NCBI RefSeq assembly: GCF_016722765.1
Contig: NZ_JAEQND010000011.1
Span: 62,001-126,000, forward strand
Reading direction: 5' to 3'
DNA: 64,000 bases
DNA from: Ramlibacter alkalitolerans
GTDB lineage: Bacteria > Pseudomonadota > Gammaproteobacteria > Burkholderiales > Burkholderiaceae_C
A program made the position numbers and the translations under genes. The notes under the pieces are model-generated. The model was not told the DNA's origin, ran no database searches, and was given only the letters and a program-made list of their open reading frames with translations. Each line of letters begins with the position of its first letter. Within the stretch, counting starts at the first letter, position 1. This document shows positions 10,701 to 18,806 of the stretch, one piece after another.

Positions 10701-13700
10701 ATCACCTTCGTCTGCTCGTCGAGCTTGGCGGAGGTGGGCTCGGACTCGGCTTGCGCTTCGAGTTCGGCTTCGGCCAGGACTTCGGGCTCGAGGAGTTCGG
10801 GTGCGAGGACTTCAGCTTCGAGGACTTCGGGTTCGGCTTCCGCCGCGACTTCGGCTTCGGGTTCGGCTTCCGCCTGGATTTCCGGTTCCGCTTCCGCCTG
10901 GACTTCCGCTTCCGCCTGCGCCTCCAGCAGCGCCGGCGCCTCGGGTTCAGCCGCGAGTTCGAACACGAAGTCCTCGGCCACCACCGCTTCGGCCTCGGGC
11001 GCGGCGCCTTCCGGCGCCGGGCCCGACACGGCCGACAGGCTGGAGAAGTCGATGCCTTCGATCTCCAGCGACAGCTCCTGCGCCGCGGGCGCGAGGTCCA
11101 GTTCCAGCTTCGGCAGGATGGCCGTCGCCGCCAGTTCCGGCAGCTCCTCGATCGTCGGCTCCGGTTGCGGCTGGCTCGCCTGCTCGCGCGGCAGGATCAT
11201 CGTGGCACCGAGGGCGGCGAATTCCGGCGGCAGTTCGTCGGCGCTCAGCTCCTGCACCGTGACCTCGGCCGACCCGGGCACGGCCTCGGCGTCGACCTTG
11301 TCCAGCGCGGTGAAGTCGAAATCGAAGGCCGACTCCGCGGTGCCAAGTTCGGGCATGGCCGGTTCGGCCGGCGCCACTGCCTCGGCGGGCGGATCCAGGT
11401 CCAGCGTGAAGCCCAGGTCGGCAAACGCCGGCACGGGTGCAGCAGGCGGCTCGATCGCCGCGGGCACGTCGAGCATCGGCTCGGCGCGCAGCACTTCCTC
11501 GACGGCGGCCGCAGCCTGCTCCAGGCCCGGCTGCGGCAGCGCGATGGGCTGCAGTGCGTTGTGGGTGCGCATCGCGTCGGCGGCGGTGTGGAAGGCCACG
11601 GCCTTCCACGCAGCGTCGGTCCGCGTGGCGATCGCCTCGATCCAGCGGCCGAAGCCTTGCAGCGCGTCGGTGGCGAGCTGGCGCAGTTCCTCGCTTGCCG
11701 GCTTCTGGTCGGCCAGCCAGGTGTTGAGCACCTGCTCCAGCGACCACGCCGCCTCGCCGAACTCGTTCAGCTTGACCATGCGCGAGCTGCCCTTGAGCGT
11801 GTGGAAGGCACGCCGCAGGGTGGTCATGTCGGCCAGGTTGCGCGGATCCTCCGCCAGCGCGGCGATCGCCGCCAGGCCGTTGCCGATGACTTCGCGCGCT
11901 TCCTCGAGGAAGATCTCGCGCAGTTCGGCGTCGCCTTCGTCTTCTTCGACGACGGCAACCGGCACGGCGGCCGGGGCCGGTGCGGCGTGCACGACCGGCG
12001 GCGCGACGGGCACGGCGGCAGGGGCCGGCACGGGCGCCGCCGCATGCGCGGTGAGCATGGCAGACGGCACCGCATCGGGCTCGCGACCCATCAGCGGCCG
12101 CAGTTCGCCGCGCTCGTCGTCCCACACGAACAGCTTCTTCGCCAGCGAGGGCTGGTAGTTCAGCATGTCGATCAGGAAACCGAGCGCGCCGAGGTTGTTC
12201 CCCAGCTTCTCGAAGGTGCCGGCGCCGCGCGCCAGTTCATCGTCGACCTCGGTGACGATGATGTTCTCGACCGTGTCGCGCATGCGCAGCACGGCCTGCG
12301 AAGCCTGGTCCAGGCCCAGCACCGACAGCACGCCGCGCATCTGCGCAAGAAAGCCCGGGGCATCGCCCAGGGGCGTCTTGTCGGCGGTGTTGCGGAAGAA
12401 CTGGTCGAGCAGCTTTTCCAGCTCGCCCAGGGTGCCGCGCAGTTCGCCGACCACGCTGCCCATGGTCTGCTTGTCGCTCACGCGGCGATAGAGATCCTCG
12501 ACCCAGTGCTCCAGCGGTTCGGGCGCACCGCCCTGCACGACCTTCTTCAGGCGGTCGGCCAGGCGCGCGGTGCGATCGGCGAGTTGCTGGTCGTTGGGGT
12601 CCAGGTCCTGGAAGGCAGCTTCCAGGTAGAGGATGGCGGTGGCGACTTCCATCGCCAGTTCGGCGCTGGGCGCACGGGCGGTGGTGGCCACCGTCTCGAC
12701 CGCGGCGCTCATCGCCTTGGCGAGCGGCTCGCTGGCCGGATAGAGCTTGCCCAGCGTCTCGCCGAGGTGCAGGAACTGGTCGCGCACGCCCTTGAGCTTG
12801 TGCGCGTCACCGCCGGCCAGTCCGGACCACGTTTCCTTGGCCGTCGCGATGCGCTTGCGCAGTTGCGCCAGCAGCATGGGATCGAAGCGGCCGAAGGGGC
12901 TGGTGGCATAGTCCACCGGCTTCGCATTGGCCAGGCCAAAGCCGTGGCGCACCGCGGCGAGCGCCGGCGCGTCGGTGGCACGCGCAGGCACGGCCTGGGC
13001 GCAGAAGAACACGAGATCCTGCGCCAGGCGCTCGGACACGCCGTGCTCGCCCTTGGCGAGCGAGGCGTACTGCAGCAGCACGCGCGAGGCGGCGCGCTTG
13101 ACGTACACGTCGGCGGGCAGCAGGCCCAAGGCGATGGCTTCGAAGTAGCCGGCGGCCGCCTTCCAGAACACCTTGGGCTGGCGCGCATTCTGCGACGCCG
13201 ACAGGCCCAGGCTCACCTCGGTGAGCTCGCGGCCGGCGGCCGGATCGGCCGCCTTGACGATCTTGAGCACGCCCTGGTCCATGCGCGCGCGCACGGCGGG
13301 CTCGTAGGCCAGCGCGTGGGCAGCGGCGGGCGCCGGGAAGTCGTTCCAGCGCCAGTCCATGCCCCACAGGTCGGCGGGATGCACCCGATCGGCGCCGGTG
13401 AGGTCCTGCACGTCCTTGTACTGGACGAACAGGGACACGGGCGACACGTCCTTTCCGCCCAGCAGCGCTTCCAGGTATTCAGCGAGGGCGAAGCCCGCGC
13501 GCTCCACCTTGGCCGCGGCCGCTTCGGTGCACAGCTCCGGGCGTTCGATGAACTTCTGCGCCGCCGCCTCCATGCTGCGCAGCATGTGCGCAGGGGCGGC
13601 CATGCCCACCATCTCCAGCGCCCCGACGGCCTGGTGCATGTGCTGGCGCGCGATGCGCAGTTGGCCACTGTCGATCGACGACAGATCCTGGCCGCGCGCC

Positions 13701-13831
13701 TGCGCGGCGTCGCGCACGAAGCGCCGCAGCGCGGACGAGGCGGATTCGAGGGACTTGCGCAGTTCGTCCAGCACCCAGGCCAGGGGGCCCAGGTCGTTGT
13801 TCGCCAGATCGATCTCTTGTGCTGCTTGCAT
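7715..13831 (-). CDS. chpA: ChpA-like hybrid chemotaxis histidine kinase of the Pil-Chp system
   Basis: Large CheA-type kinase (2,038 residues) that phosphorylates PilG and PilH to control type IV pili. Recognisable phosphotransfer (Hpt) motifs: RAFHTLKGSSRMV (about residue 675), a divergent WAHALAGSSATVGF (about 1095) and RALHTLKGSARLAG (about 1280). Then come a dimerisation helix region, a CheA ATPase (N-box LLRNCVAHGIEAPEQR, about 1615; GAGLD; GRGVGMDVV), a CheW-like domain (about 1740-1870) and a C-terminal receiver (VVDDSITVRR, phospho-Asp in VLSDIEMPRMDG). A Glu/Ala/Pro-repeat linker lies at about 960-1035. The start at MQAAQEIDLAN (13831) is preferred; 13870 is possible. Last gene of the operon. 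It is shorter than the roughly 2,470-residue P. aeruginosa ChpA, with fewer Hpt-like domains. Confidence 0.93.
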   Translation of the reverse strand: MQAAQEIDLANNDLGPLAWVLDELRKSLESASSALRRFVRDAAQARGQDLSSIDSGQLRIARQHMHQAVGALEMVGMAAPAHMLRSMEAAAQKFIERPELCTEAAAAKVERAGFALAEYLEALLGGKDVSPVSLFVQYKDVQDLTGADRVHPADLWGMDWRWNDFPAPAAAHALAYEPAVRARMDQGVLKIVKAADPAAGRELTEVSLGLSASQNARQPKVFWKAAAGYFEAIALGLLPADVYVKRAASRVLLQYASLAKGEHGVSERLAQDLVFFCAQAVPARATDAPALAAVRHGFGLANAKPVDYATSPFGRFDPMLLAQLRKRIATAKETWSGLAGGDAHKLKGVRDQFLHLGETLGKLYPASEPLAKAMSAAVETVATTARAPSAELAMEVATAILYLEAAFQDLDPNDQQLADRTARLADRLKKVVQGGAPEPLEHWVEDLYRRVSDKQTMGSVVGELRGTLGELEKLLDQFFRNTADKTPLGDAPGFLAQMRGVLSVLGLDQASQAVLRMRDTVENIIVTEVDDELARGAGTFEKLGNNLGALGFLIDMLNYQPSLAKKLFVWDDERGELRPLMGREPDAVPSAMLTAHAAAPVPAPAAVPVAPPVVHAAPAPAAVPVAVVEEDEGDAELREIFLEEAREVIGNGLAAIAALAEDPRNLADMTTLRRAFHTLKGSSRMVKLNEFGEAAWSLEQVLNTWLADQKPASEELRQLATDALQGFGRWIEAIATRTDAAWKAVAFHTAADAMRTHNALQPIALPQPGLEQAAAAVEEVLRAEPMLDVPAAIEPPAAPVPAFADLGFTLDLDPPAEAVAPAEPAMPELGTAESAFDFDFTALDKVDAEAVPGSAEVTVQELSADELPPEFAALGATMILPREQASQPQPEPTIEELPELAATAILPKLELDLAPAAQELSLEIEGIDFSSLSAVSGPAPEGAAPEAEAVVAEDFVFELAAEPEAPALLEAQAEAEVQAEAEPEIQAEAEPEAEVAAEAEPEVLEAEVLAPELLEPEVLAEAELEAQAESEPTSAKLDEQTKVIGDLRIGIPLYNVYLNEADEWSRRLVTEISEWTLQMSERVPDSTVGWAHALAGSSATVGFQALSDIARALEGALQHTQSLADGTPQHARTFTEAAEEVRRLLHQFAAGFLKKPEARLLQELHALKEFEGEIRCEEQESCFDEDDSGFATSVPAEEPVAAAAPVRAPIAITLPPAAALAPLLKAHGDEELDVVDAIDPDLFPIFEEEGAELMPKLASGLRAWAAHPGQREPRDQVLRALHTLKGSARLAGALQLGELAHRMESEVEFLGHENIAAVDIEALLQRFDTMQARFDTLRATGGFAPAEPQAVEEAASFAVVEEPASEPDASSVAEQAASPIGPESIEASEPAAAQPAAPVARMPIAGPVQTALTPSRQASNQAVRVRAQLLDRLVNQAGEVMITRSRLESELRQLRGSLGDLTGNLDRLRAQLREIEVQAESQMQSRMAQAKDTASGFDPLEFDRFTRVQELTRLMAESVNDVATVQRNIQRVVEATEDDLIAQARQTRELQRDLLRTRMVEFDGISERLYRVVRLAAKETGKQVKLDVIGASIEMDRGVLDRMTPAFEHLLRNCVAHGIEAPEQRSAQGKEASGNIVVHVRQEGNDVSVEFRDDGAGLDLPRIRDKALQQGLVTADQQISTEEAANLIFLPGFSTAAQVTELSGRGVGMDVVRNEVNALGGRIETTTEAGRGTTFKLVLPLTTAVTQVVMVRSGKLSIGVPAHLVELVRRASIDDVQKAYATGTFEFGGEQLPFFWSGALLQSSPRSTEPQGKTLPVVIFRSAAQRVAVHLDEVLGNQEVVVKNLGPQLSRLPGLAGMTVLASGAVVLIYNPVALVQVYGELARQMGAERAEAAKAQRDGQPVKPATVAAAPTVPLVLVVDDSITVRRVTQRLLAREGYRVALAADGLQALERLAEELPAVVLSDIEMPRMDGFDLARNIRADERLRHLPIVMITSRIAEKHREHAKELGVNHYLGKPYSEEELLGLVRQYSRAAVTA

Positions 13832-13934
13832 TGAATGACTCGCTTCGCTGGTGACTTCGCTGCGCTTCAATGACGAACGCCGGATTGCCGGATCATTTCG
13901 TCATCCTCCGTCGCGCAGCGACGATGTCATTCCG

Positions 13935-16187
13935 TCATGCGATCTTGAATCGCGACACCGACTGGCGAAGTTCTTCCGCCATCCGGGTCAGTTCACGCAC
14001 CTGCTGCGCCGTGGAGCGCGTGCCTTCGCCGGTCTGCTCGGTCACCGCGAAGATGTGCTGGATGTTGCCGGCCACCACGTTCGCCGATTCGGCTTCGCGG
14101 GACGCGGATTGCGAAATCTGTTCGATCAGGTCGGCAAGGCGGCGCGACACCTGGTCGATCTCGGTCAGGGCCGTACCGGCGTTGTCGGACAGCTTGGCCC
14201 CTTCCACCACACCCTGCGTGGAGCGCTCCATGGCGGCCACGGCGTCCTGCGTGTCGGTCTGAATCGCCTTCACCAGCGCCGAGATCTGGCGCGTCGCGTC
14301 CGCCGAGCGTTCGGCCAGCCGCTGCACTTCTTCCGCCACCACCGAGAAGCCGCGACCCGCTTCACCGGCCGAGGCGGCCTGGATGGCGGCGTTCAGGGCC
14401 AGCACGTTCGTCTGCTCGGTAATGTCGGAAATCAGTTCGGTGATTTCGCCGATCTCCTGCGAGGACTCGCCCAGGCGCTTGATCCGCTTGGAGGTTTCCT
14501 GGATCTGGTCGCGGATCGCGTTCATGCCGCCGATGGCGTTCTGCACGGCCTGCAGGCCGGTCTCGGCAGCCTTCAGCGACTGGCGCGCCACCTGGGCCGA
14601 TTCCTGCGCCTGGCCGGACACCGAGTTGATGCGCATGGCCATGTCGAGCACCGACTGGCCGGTTTCGCGGATCTCGCGCAGCTGCTCGGTCGAAGCGGCC
14701 AGCAGCTCGGTGGAAGTCGATTCCACCTGCGCCGTCGTCTGCGCCACCCGCGTGGCCGTGTTCTGCACGGCGCCCACCAGCTGGCGCAGCTCTTCCACCG
14801 TGTAGTTCACCGAGTCGGCGATGGCGCCGGTGATGTCTTCCGTCACGGTCGCTTCCTGCGTCAGGTCGCCCTCGGCGACCGACTGCAGTTCGTTCATCAG
14901 GCGAAGAATGGCGGCCTGGTTGGCGTCGTTGACGCGCTTGGCTTCCTGCTCCTGGCGCTCGGCTTCCTGGCGCTGCGTTTCGGCGCGTTCCTGGCGGCGG
15001 CGGCTATCGAGCAGCTGCACGTAGGCGAGGCCGACCGAGCAGGCGATGGCCAGCGCGGCGGCGATCACCAGCGACAGCAGGGCGTAGAAGTTCAGGCCGG
15101 TCTGGGCCGACAGCTTGTCCTGCAGTTCCTGCAGGTTCTTGCGCAGCGGTTCGCTGTCCTGGACGATCGAGGCCTGCGCTTCGCGGGCCGAGACCAGGCC
15201 CTGCAGGTTGCCCAGGATGGCGCCGGCCTGCGTGCGGGTCTGCTCGTACAGGTCCAGCAGGGCCTTCAAGCGTTCCTTGGTCTGTTCGTCGCGGGCGGCG
15301 GCCAGGCGCAGCTCGGGGCTGCCTTCCAGCATGCCCTGCGCGATTTCCTTGAACGAGTTCAGGTCCTTGCCCAGCAGGAACACGGCTTCCGGCGACACGC
15401 CTTCCATGGTCAGGAATTCGTTGGCCGACTTGCCGATCCGCTGCGTCAGCATCACCAGCTGGCCGGCGGCGGAGATTTCGGCGGCGGGGGCACCCTGCTG
15501 CAGCTTGAGCGAGGAGACCGTCTCGGCGATTTCCAGCAGGTCCGAGGACTGGCGGTTGATGGTGCGCAGCGCGGCGCCGACCTGGGTCAGGATCTTCTGC
15601 TGGCCCATGACGGTCTTGGCGTTCTTCTCCGCCCGCTCCATCAGCGGCATGATCTTCTGGATGTCCGGCTGCAGGTCGGAGGACACGGCCACCAGGCGCA
15701 GGTCCTCGTTGCCGTCCTTGAGGCCGCGCACCGTCTGCGCCAGCACTTCGGAGGACTCCTTCACGTCGGGGAAGGCCTGGGGGCTGCCGATCAGCGCCTG
15801 CGACACCGACTTGGCCAGGCGCTGCGACTGCATCAGCGACTGGCCCATGCCGGCCACCTGCTGGGCGACGCGGTCCGACTCGCGCACGGCCATGAAGGCG
15901 ATGGAGCCGAGCGCGAACAGCGAGACGGCCAGCGCGCCGAACAGGAAGCGCTGGTGCGCGGTGGTGCTGCGGCGGCCCAGCAGCGGGACGGAAACCAGTT
16001 CCGCTTCATCGACTTCATCGACGATCGAATCGTCGATGCTGTCGGCATCGGCATGGACGGTGCTGCCGGCCTCGATGCTGGCCGTGGACGCGTCGGGCAT
16101 CGCCAGGCTCAGTTCCTGCGTGACCGACGGGTCGGCCTCCTCGGACTGCTTCCGGGCGAAGAGGTTCTTCAGGGAAAAAGCGGACAT
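13935..16187 (-). CDS. pilJ: Type IV pilus methyl-accepting chemotaxis protein PilJ
   Basis: Transducer feeding the Pil-Chp pathway. An acidic cytoplasmic N-terminus (about 75 residues) precedes transmembrane helix 1 (FLFGALAVSLFALGSIAFMAV, about 78-98). The periplasmic part has two PilJ-type repeats. Helix 2 (ALLSLVIAAALAIACSVGLA) is near 370-390, a HAMP-like linker follows, and the signalling hairpin tip is near 595-625 (LNAAIQAASAGEAGRGFSVV, AEEVQRLAERS). The ATG at 16187 is chosen; a TTG 18 bp upstream is possible. It lies between pilI and chpA. No methyltransferase or methylesterase gene (PilK/ChpB) is present in this operon. Confidence 0.93.
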   Translation of the reverse strand: MSAFSLKNLFARKQSEEADPSVTQELSLAMPDASTASIEAGSTVHADADSIDDSIVDEVDEAELVSVPLLGRRSTTAHQRFLFGALAVSLFALGSIAFMAVRESDRVAQQVAGMGQSLMQSQRLAKSVSQALIGSPQAFPDVKESSEVLAQTVRGLKDGNEDLRLVAVSSDLQPDIQKIMPLMERAEKNAKTVMGQQKILTQVGAALRTINRQSSDLLEIAETVSSLKLQQGAPAAEISAAGQLVMLTQRIGKSANEFLTMEGVSPEAVFLLGKDLNSFKEIAQGMLEGSPELRLAAARDEQTKERLKALLDLYEQTRTQAGAILGNLQGLVSAREAQASIVQDSEPLRKNLQELQDKLSAQTGLNFYALLSLVIAAALAIACSVGLAYVQLLDSRRRQERAETQRQEAERQEQEAKRVNDANQAAILRLMNELQSVAEGDLTQEATVTEDITGAIADSVNYTVEELRQLVGAVQNTATRVAQTTAQVESTSTELLAASTEQLREIRETGQSVLDMAMRINSVSGQAQESAQVARQSLKAAETGLQAVQNAIGGMNAIRDQIQETSKRIKRLGESSQEIGEITELISDITEQTNVLALNAAIQAASAGEAGRGFSVVAEEVQRLAERSADATRQISALVKAIQTDTQDAVAAMERSTQGVVEGAKLSDNAGTALTEIDQVSRRLADLIEQISQSASREAESANVVAGNIQHIFAVTEQTGEGTRSTAQQVRELTRMAEELRQSVSRFKIA

Positions 16188-16212
16188 GGATGCTGCCTTC
16201 GACAAGGGGACA

Positions 16213-16743
16213 CTAAGCGCTGATGCTCAGGAATTGGGGTTGCTGCGAAAGCGCCTGGAGGTTCAGTTCCTGCCAGAAGGCGCCGCTGGCATCGGTGTAG
16301 CCGCTGCCGAAATAGCCGGGAGATCCGGCCGGGGCTTCGCTCGAGGCAGTGAAGGCGTCGGTGTTGCGCAGGCCGGCGAGCCGGTCGATCAGGAGTGCGC
16401 AATTGATCTCGAGCAGCGAGTTCAGCGCGATCAGGCGCGACTCGGCCCGGGCCTGGTCGGAGCGCTGCGCCGGCGGCTGGCCGCTGACGAAACTCGCCAG
16501 GTCCACCACGCCGTACAGGCCGCCCCGCAGGTTGGCCACGCCGAGGAACCAGGGGTGCGTGTACGGCACCGTCTGCGGCGGGGCGAAGGGGAAGATCTCG
16601 CCCGCCTGGCTCAGCGGGAACAGGTACTTGCGGCCCGCGGCTTCCACCGCGAGCCAGCCGGCCTGGGCACCCTCGGAACGGGCAGCCTGCAGCCGGCTGG
16701 CGAGCCGGCTTTGCAGCTCGCGGAGGGCTTCGCGGTTGGCCAT
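16213..16743 (-). CDS. pilI: CheW-like adaptor PilI
   Basis: 176-residue CheW-domain protein expected to couple PilJ to the ChpA kinase. The CheW core is visible as FPLSQAGEIFPFAPPQTVPYTHPWFLG followed by NLRGGLYGVVDLASFV (about residues 55-100), and it ends in a short variable tail. Its position between pilH and pilJ is the conserved order of the Pil-Chp operon. Both neighbours are within 30 bp. Confidence 0.9.
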   Translation of the reverse strand: MANREALRELQSRLASRLQAARSEGAQAGWLAVEAAGRKYLFPLSQAGEIFPFAPPQTVPYTHPWFLGVANLRGGLYGVVDLASFVSGQPPAQRSDQARAESRLIALNSLLEINCALLIDRLAGLRNTDAFTASSEAPAGSPGYFGSGYTDASGAFWQELNLQALSQQPQFLSISA

Positions 16744-16773
16744 GGGATCAGGAAGTACTGCTTGGCGGCCGCT

Positions 16774-17139
16774 TCAACCCAGGGCCTTGATCTTGGCCAT
16801 GAGTTCGGCGGCGTCCACCGGTTTGGTGATGTAGTCGCGCGCGCCCTGGCGCATGCCCCACACCCGGTCGGTTTCCTGGTTCTTGCTCGTGCACATGATG
16901 ATCGGCACGTCCGCGTACAGCGGATCGCGCGTGATGGCGCGGGTGAGCTGGAAGCCGTTCTGGCCGGGCATCACGACGTCCATCAGGATCAGGTCGGGCT
17001 TGTCCTCGCCGAGGCGGCGGAACGCGTCGTCGGCGTTTTCAGCGGTCCGGACCGAGAAGCCGTTCTTCTGCAGCAGGTCGGTCATGAACATCAGTTCCGT
17101 CTTCGAATCGTCCACAACGAGCACTTTGCGGATGGCCAT
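16774..17139 (-). CDS. pilH: Response regulator PilH
   Basis: Stand-alone receiver domain, 121 residues. Acidic pocket VVDDSKTE near residues 7-14, phospho-accepting aspartate in LILMDVVMPGQNG near residue 55, conserved CTSKNQETDRVWGMRQGARD after the Thr/Ser position, and the lysine in YITKPVD near 105. PilH is thought to oppose PilG, favouring retraction, or to act as a phosphate sink. It follows pilG by 20 bp. Confidence 0.92.
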   Translation of the reverse strand: MAIRKVLVVDDSKTELMFMTDLLQKNGFSVRTAENADDAFRRLGEDKPDLILMDVVMPGQNGFQLTRAITRDPLYADVPIIMCTSKNQETDRVWGMRQGARDYITKPVDAAELMAKIKALG

Positions 17140-17159
17140 GGGTCATCTCTCCTTTGTTC

Positions 17160-17582
17160 TTACTTCGGCTGGCCGAACTGCTGCACGGTCTGCAGCAGCT
17201 GGTCTTTCGTGAATGGCTTGGTCAGGTAATCCTGCGAACCCACCATGCGGCCACGCGCCTTGTCGAACACGCCGTCCTTGGAGGACAGCATGACGACCGG
17301 TGTGTTGGCGAACCTGGCGTTGCGCTTGATGATGGCGCAGGTCTGATAGCCGTCGAGGCGCGGCATCAGGATGTCGCAGAAGATCAGGTTGGGCTGGTAA
17401 TCATTGACCTTGGCCAGCGCGTCGAACCCGTCCTCGGCCAGCATCACTTCGTGGCCGCCCTGCTTCAGGAAGATCTCCGCGCTGCGCCGGATCGTATTGC
17501 TGTCATCGATCACCAGCACCTTCAGTCCCGTGGTGCTCAATTGACGCTGCTCCTCATTTCCTACTGCTCTTGCTCGCGGCAT
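17160..17582 (-). CDS. pilG: Response regulator PilG
   Basis: Stand-alone receiver domain, 140 residues, with an N-terminal tail of about 20 residues before GLKVLVIDDSNTIRRSAEIF. Phospho-acceptor Asp in LIFCDILMPRLDGYQ near residue 70; VMLSSKDGVFDKARGRMVGS and LTKPFTKD complete the fold. PilG promotes pilus extension in the P. aeruginosa system. The ATG at 17582 is used, but a start closer to the domain cannot be excluded. The gene lies 30 bp after the rubredoxin gene and is probably co-transcribed with it. Confidence 0.92.
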   Translation of the reverse strand: MPRARAVGNEEQRQLSTTGLKVLVIDDSNTIRRSAEIFLKQGGHEVMLAEDGFDALAKVNDYQPNLIFCDILMPRLDGYQTCAIIKRNARFANTPVVMLSSKDGVFDKARGRMVGSQDYLTKPFTKDQLLQTVQQFGQPK

Positions 17583-17612
17583 CTCCGAGTCCCCGCCGCG
17601 CGGCCCGATCTT

Positions 17613-17786
17613 TCAGATCTGGACCATTTCGAAATCTTCCTTGCGTGCCCCGCACTCGGGGCAGGTCCAGTTCATGGGCACCTGGGCCCACGGTGTGCCC
17701 GCGGCGATGCCATGTTCAGGAGCACCGGCGGCCTCGTCGTAGATCCAGCCGCAAATCAGACACATCCACGTTTTGCTATCAGTCAC
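17613..17786 (-). CDS. Rubredoxin
   Basis: 57-residue rubredoxin, a one-iron electron carrier. The four iron ligands are in MCLICGWIYDEAAG (CxxC) and NWTCPECGARKEDFE (CxxC), and the protein ends EMVQI. The start is a GTG at 17786 (VTDSKTWMCLICG); an in-frame TAA lies two codons upstream, so no longer form exists. The only other candidate, an in-frame ATG at residue 8, would leave no residue before the first CxxC strand. It is the first gene of the leftward rubredoxin-pilG-pilH-pilI-pilJ-chpA unit, a linkage that recurs in Burkholderiales. The biological reason for pairing it with pilus chemotaxis is not evident. Confidence 0.92.
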   Translation of the reverse strand: MTDSKTWMCLICGWIYDEAAGAPEHGIAAGTPWAQVPMNWTCPECGARKEDFEMVQI

Positions 17787-17805
17787 AGCTTATAGGGGGT
17801 TCGAA

Positions 17806-17823
17806 TAGAATGCAACGATTCTA
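17806..17823. promoter_or_regulatory. Symmetrical TAGAAT-N6-ATTCTA in the rubredoxin/thiD divergent spacer
   Basis: The only sizeable divergent spacer here (17787-17879) contains TAGAAT at 17806-17811 and its inverse ATTCTA at 17818-17823. Each half resembles a -10 hexamer on its own strand, so this may be a back-to-back promoter or an operator. No convincing -35 was found for either side, and no TPP-riboswitch sequence is visible ahead of thiD. Confidence 0.35.
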
Positions 17824-17879
17824 GCTAGGCCAGTTGACTAATCGCGGTCGGGCTTTCGGCAGTGAAATTCCCCCGGGCC

Positions 17880-18806
17880 ATGACTAATTCCACACCCATA
17901 GAAACACGGCCTTCCGAGCCCGAAGCCGAGGAGTCCGGACCGGCCTGCGTGATGGTGTTCAACGCCAGCGATCCGAGCGGTGCCGGCGGCCTCGCGGCGG
18001 ACGTCACGGCCATCGCTTCGGTCGGTGCCCATCCCCTGCCCATCGTGTGCGGTGCGTACGTGCGCGATACGGGCGAGATCTTCGACCACTTCGCCTTCGA
18101 CGAGGACGCCGTCGCGGAGCAGGCCCGCACCATCCTCGAGGACGTGCCGGTGCAGGTGATCAAGGTCGGTTTCGCGGGCTCGCCCGAGACCCTGAGCACC
18201 ATCGCCGAAATCGCCGCCGACTATCCCGACGTACCGGTGATTTCGTACATGCCGGCGTTGTCCTGGTGGGACGAAGGCCCGGCCGACCTGTACGAAGACG
18301 CTTTTCGCGAATTGATGCTTCCTCAGACAACCGTGTTGGTCGGAAACCACAGCACCCTGTGGCGCTGGCTGTTGCCGGAATGGAGCAGCGAGCGCAGTCC
18401 GACCGCGCGCGACCTCGCCAAGGCGGCCTCCGAGATGGGCGTGCCCTACACGCTGGTGACCGGCGTGCCGCTGCCGGACCAGTTCGTCGACAACGTGCTG
18501 GCGACGCCGCAGGCGGTGCTGGCGAGCGAGAAGTTCGAGCGCTTCGACGCCGTGTTCTCCGGCGCCGGCGACACGCTGGCGGCGGCGCTGTCCGCCCTCA
18601 TCGCCGGCGGCTCCGACCTCGCCGCGGCCGCCACCGAGGCCCTCGCCTACCTGGACCGCTGCCTCGACGGCGGCTTCCGTCCCGGCATGGGCCACGTCGT
18701 TCCCGATCGCCTGTTCTGGGCCCAGCCCGAGGCCGACGACGCCGACGACGACGACACCGACACTCCCACCGCCTTCGACCTGCCCGCCCATGACACCAAG
18801 CACTGA
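17880..18806 (+). CDS. thiD: Hydroxymethylpyrimidine/phosphomethylpyrimidine kinase
   Basis: Ribokinase-fold kinase that phosphorylates HMP and HMP-P in thiamine synthesis (308 residues). Substrate loop [20 protein letters not shown] near residues 23-42; KVGFAGS and the C-terminal anion hole [12 protein letters not shown] near 228-239, whose Asp is the catalytic base. The usual STGA-like motif is FSGAGD here. A 20-residue acidic tail ([10 protein letters not shown]) is unusual and probably dispensable. ATG at 17880 is preferred to a GTG 18 bp upstream. The 3' end overlaps hemL by 17 bp in another frame. Confidence 0.88.
   Translation: MTNSTPIETRPSEPEAEESGPACVMVFNASDPSGAGGLAADVTAIASVGAHPLPIVCGAYVRDTGEIFDHFAFDEDAVAEQARTILEDVPVQVIKVGFAGSPETLSTIAEIAADYPDVPVISYMPALSWWDEGPADLYEDAFRELMLPQTTVLVGNHSTLWRWLLPEWSSERSPTARDLAKAASEMGVPYTLVTGVPLPDQFVDNVLATPQAVLASEKFERFDAVFSGAGDTLAAALSALIAGGSDLAAAATEALAYLDRCLDGGFRPGMGHVVPDRLFWAQPEADDADDDDTDTPTAFDLPAHDTKH

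Noticed and set aside
8342..13834. A 1,830-codon open frame on the plus strand opposite chpA
   Set aside because: It is a mirror of the chpA frame in GC-rich DNA: His/Arg/Gln-rich low-complexity translation, no domains, fully antisense to a recognised gene.
17787..17879. A TPP riboswitch ahead of thiD
   Set aside because: The CUGAGA-type conserved segments are absent and the leader is under 100 bp.
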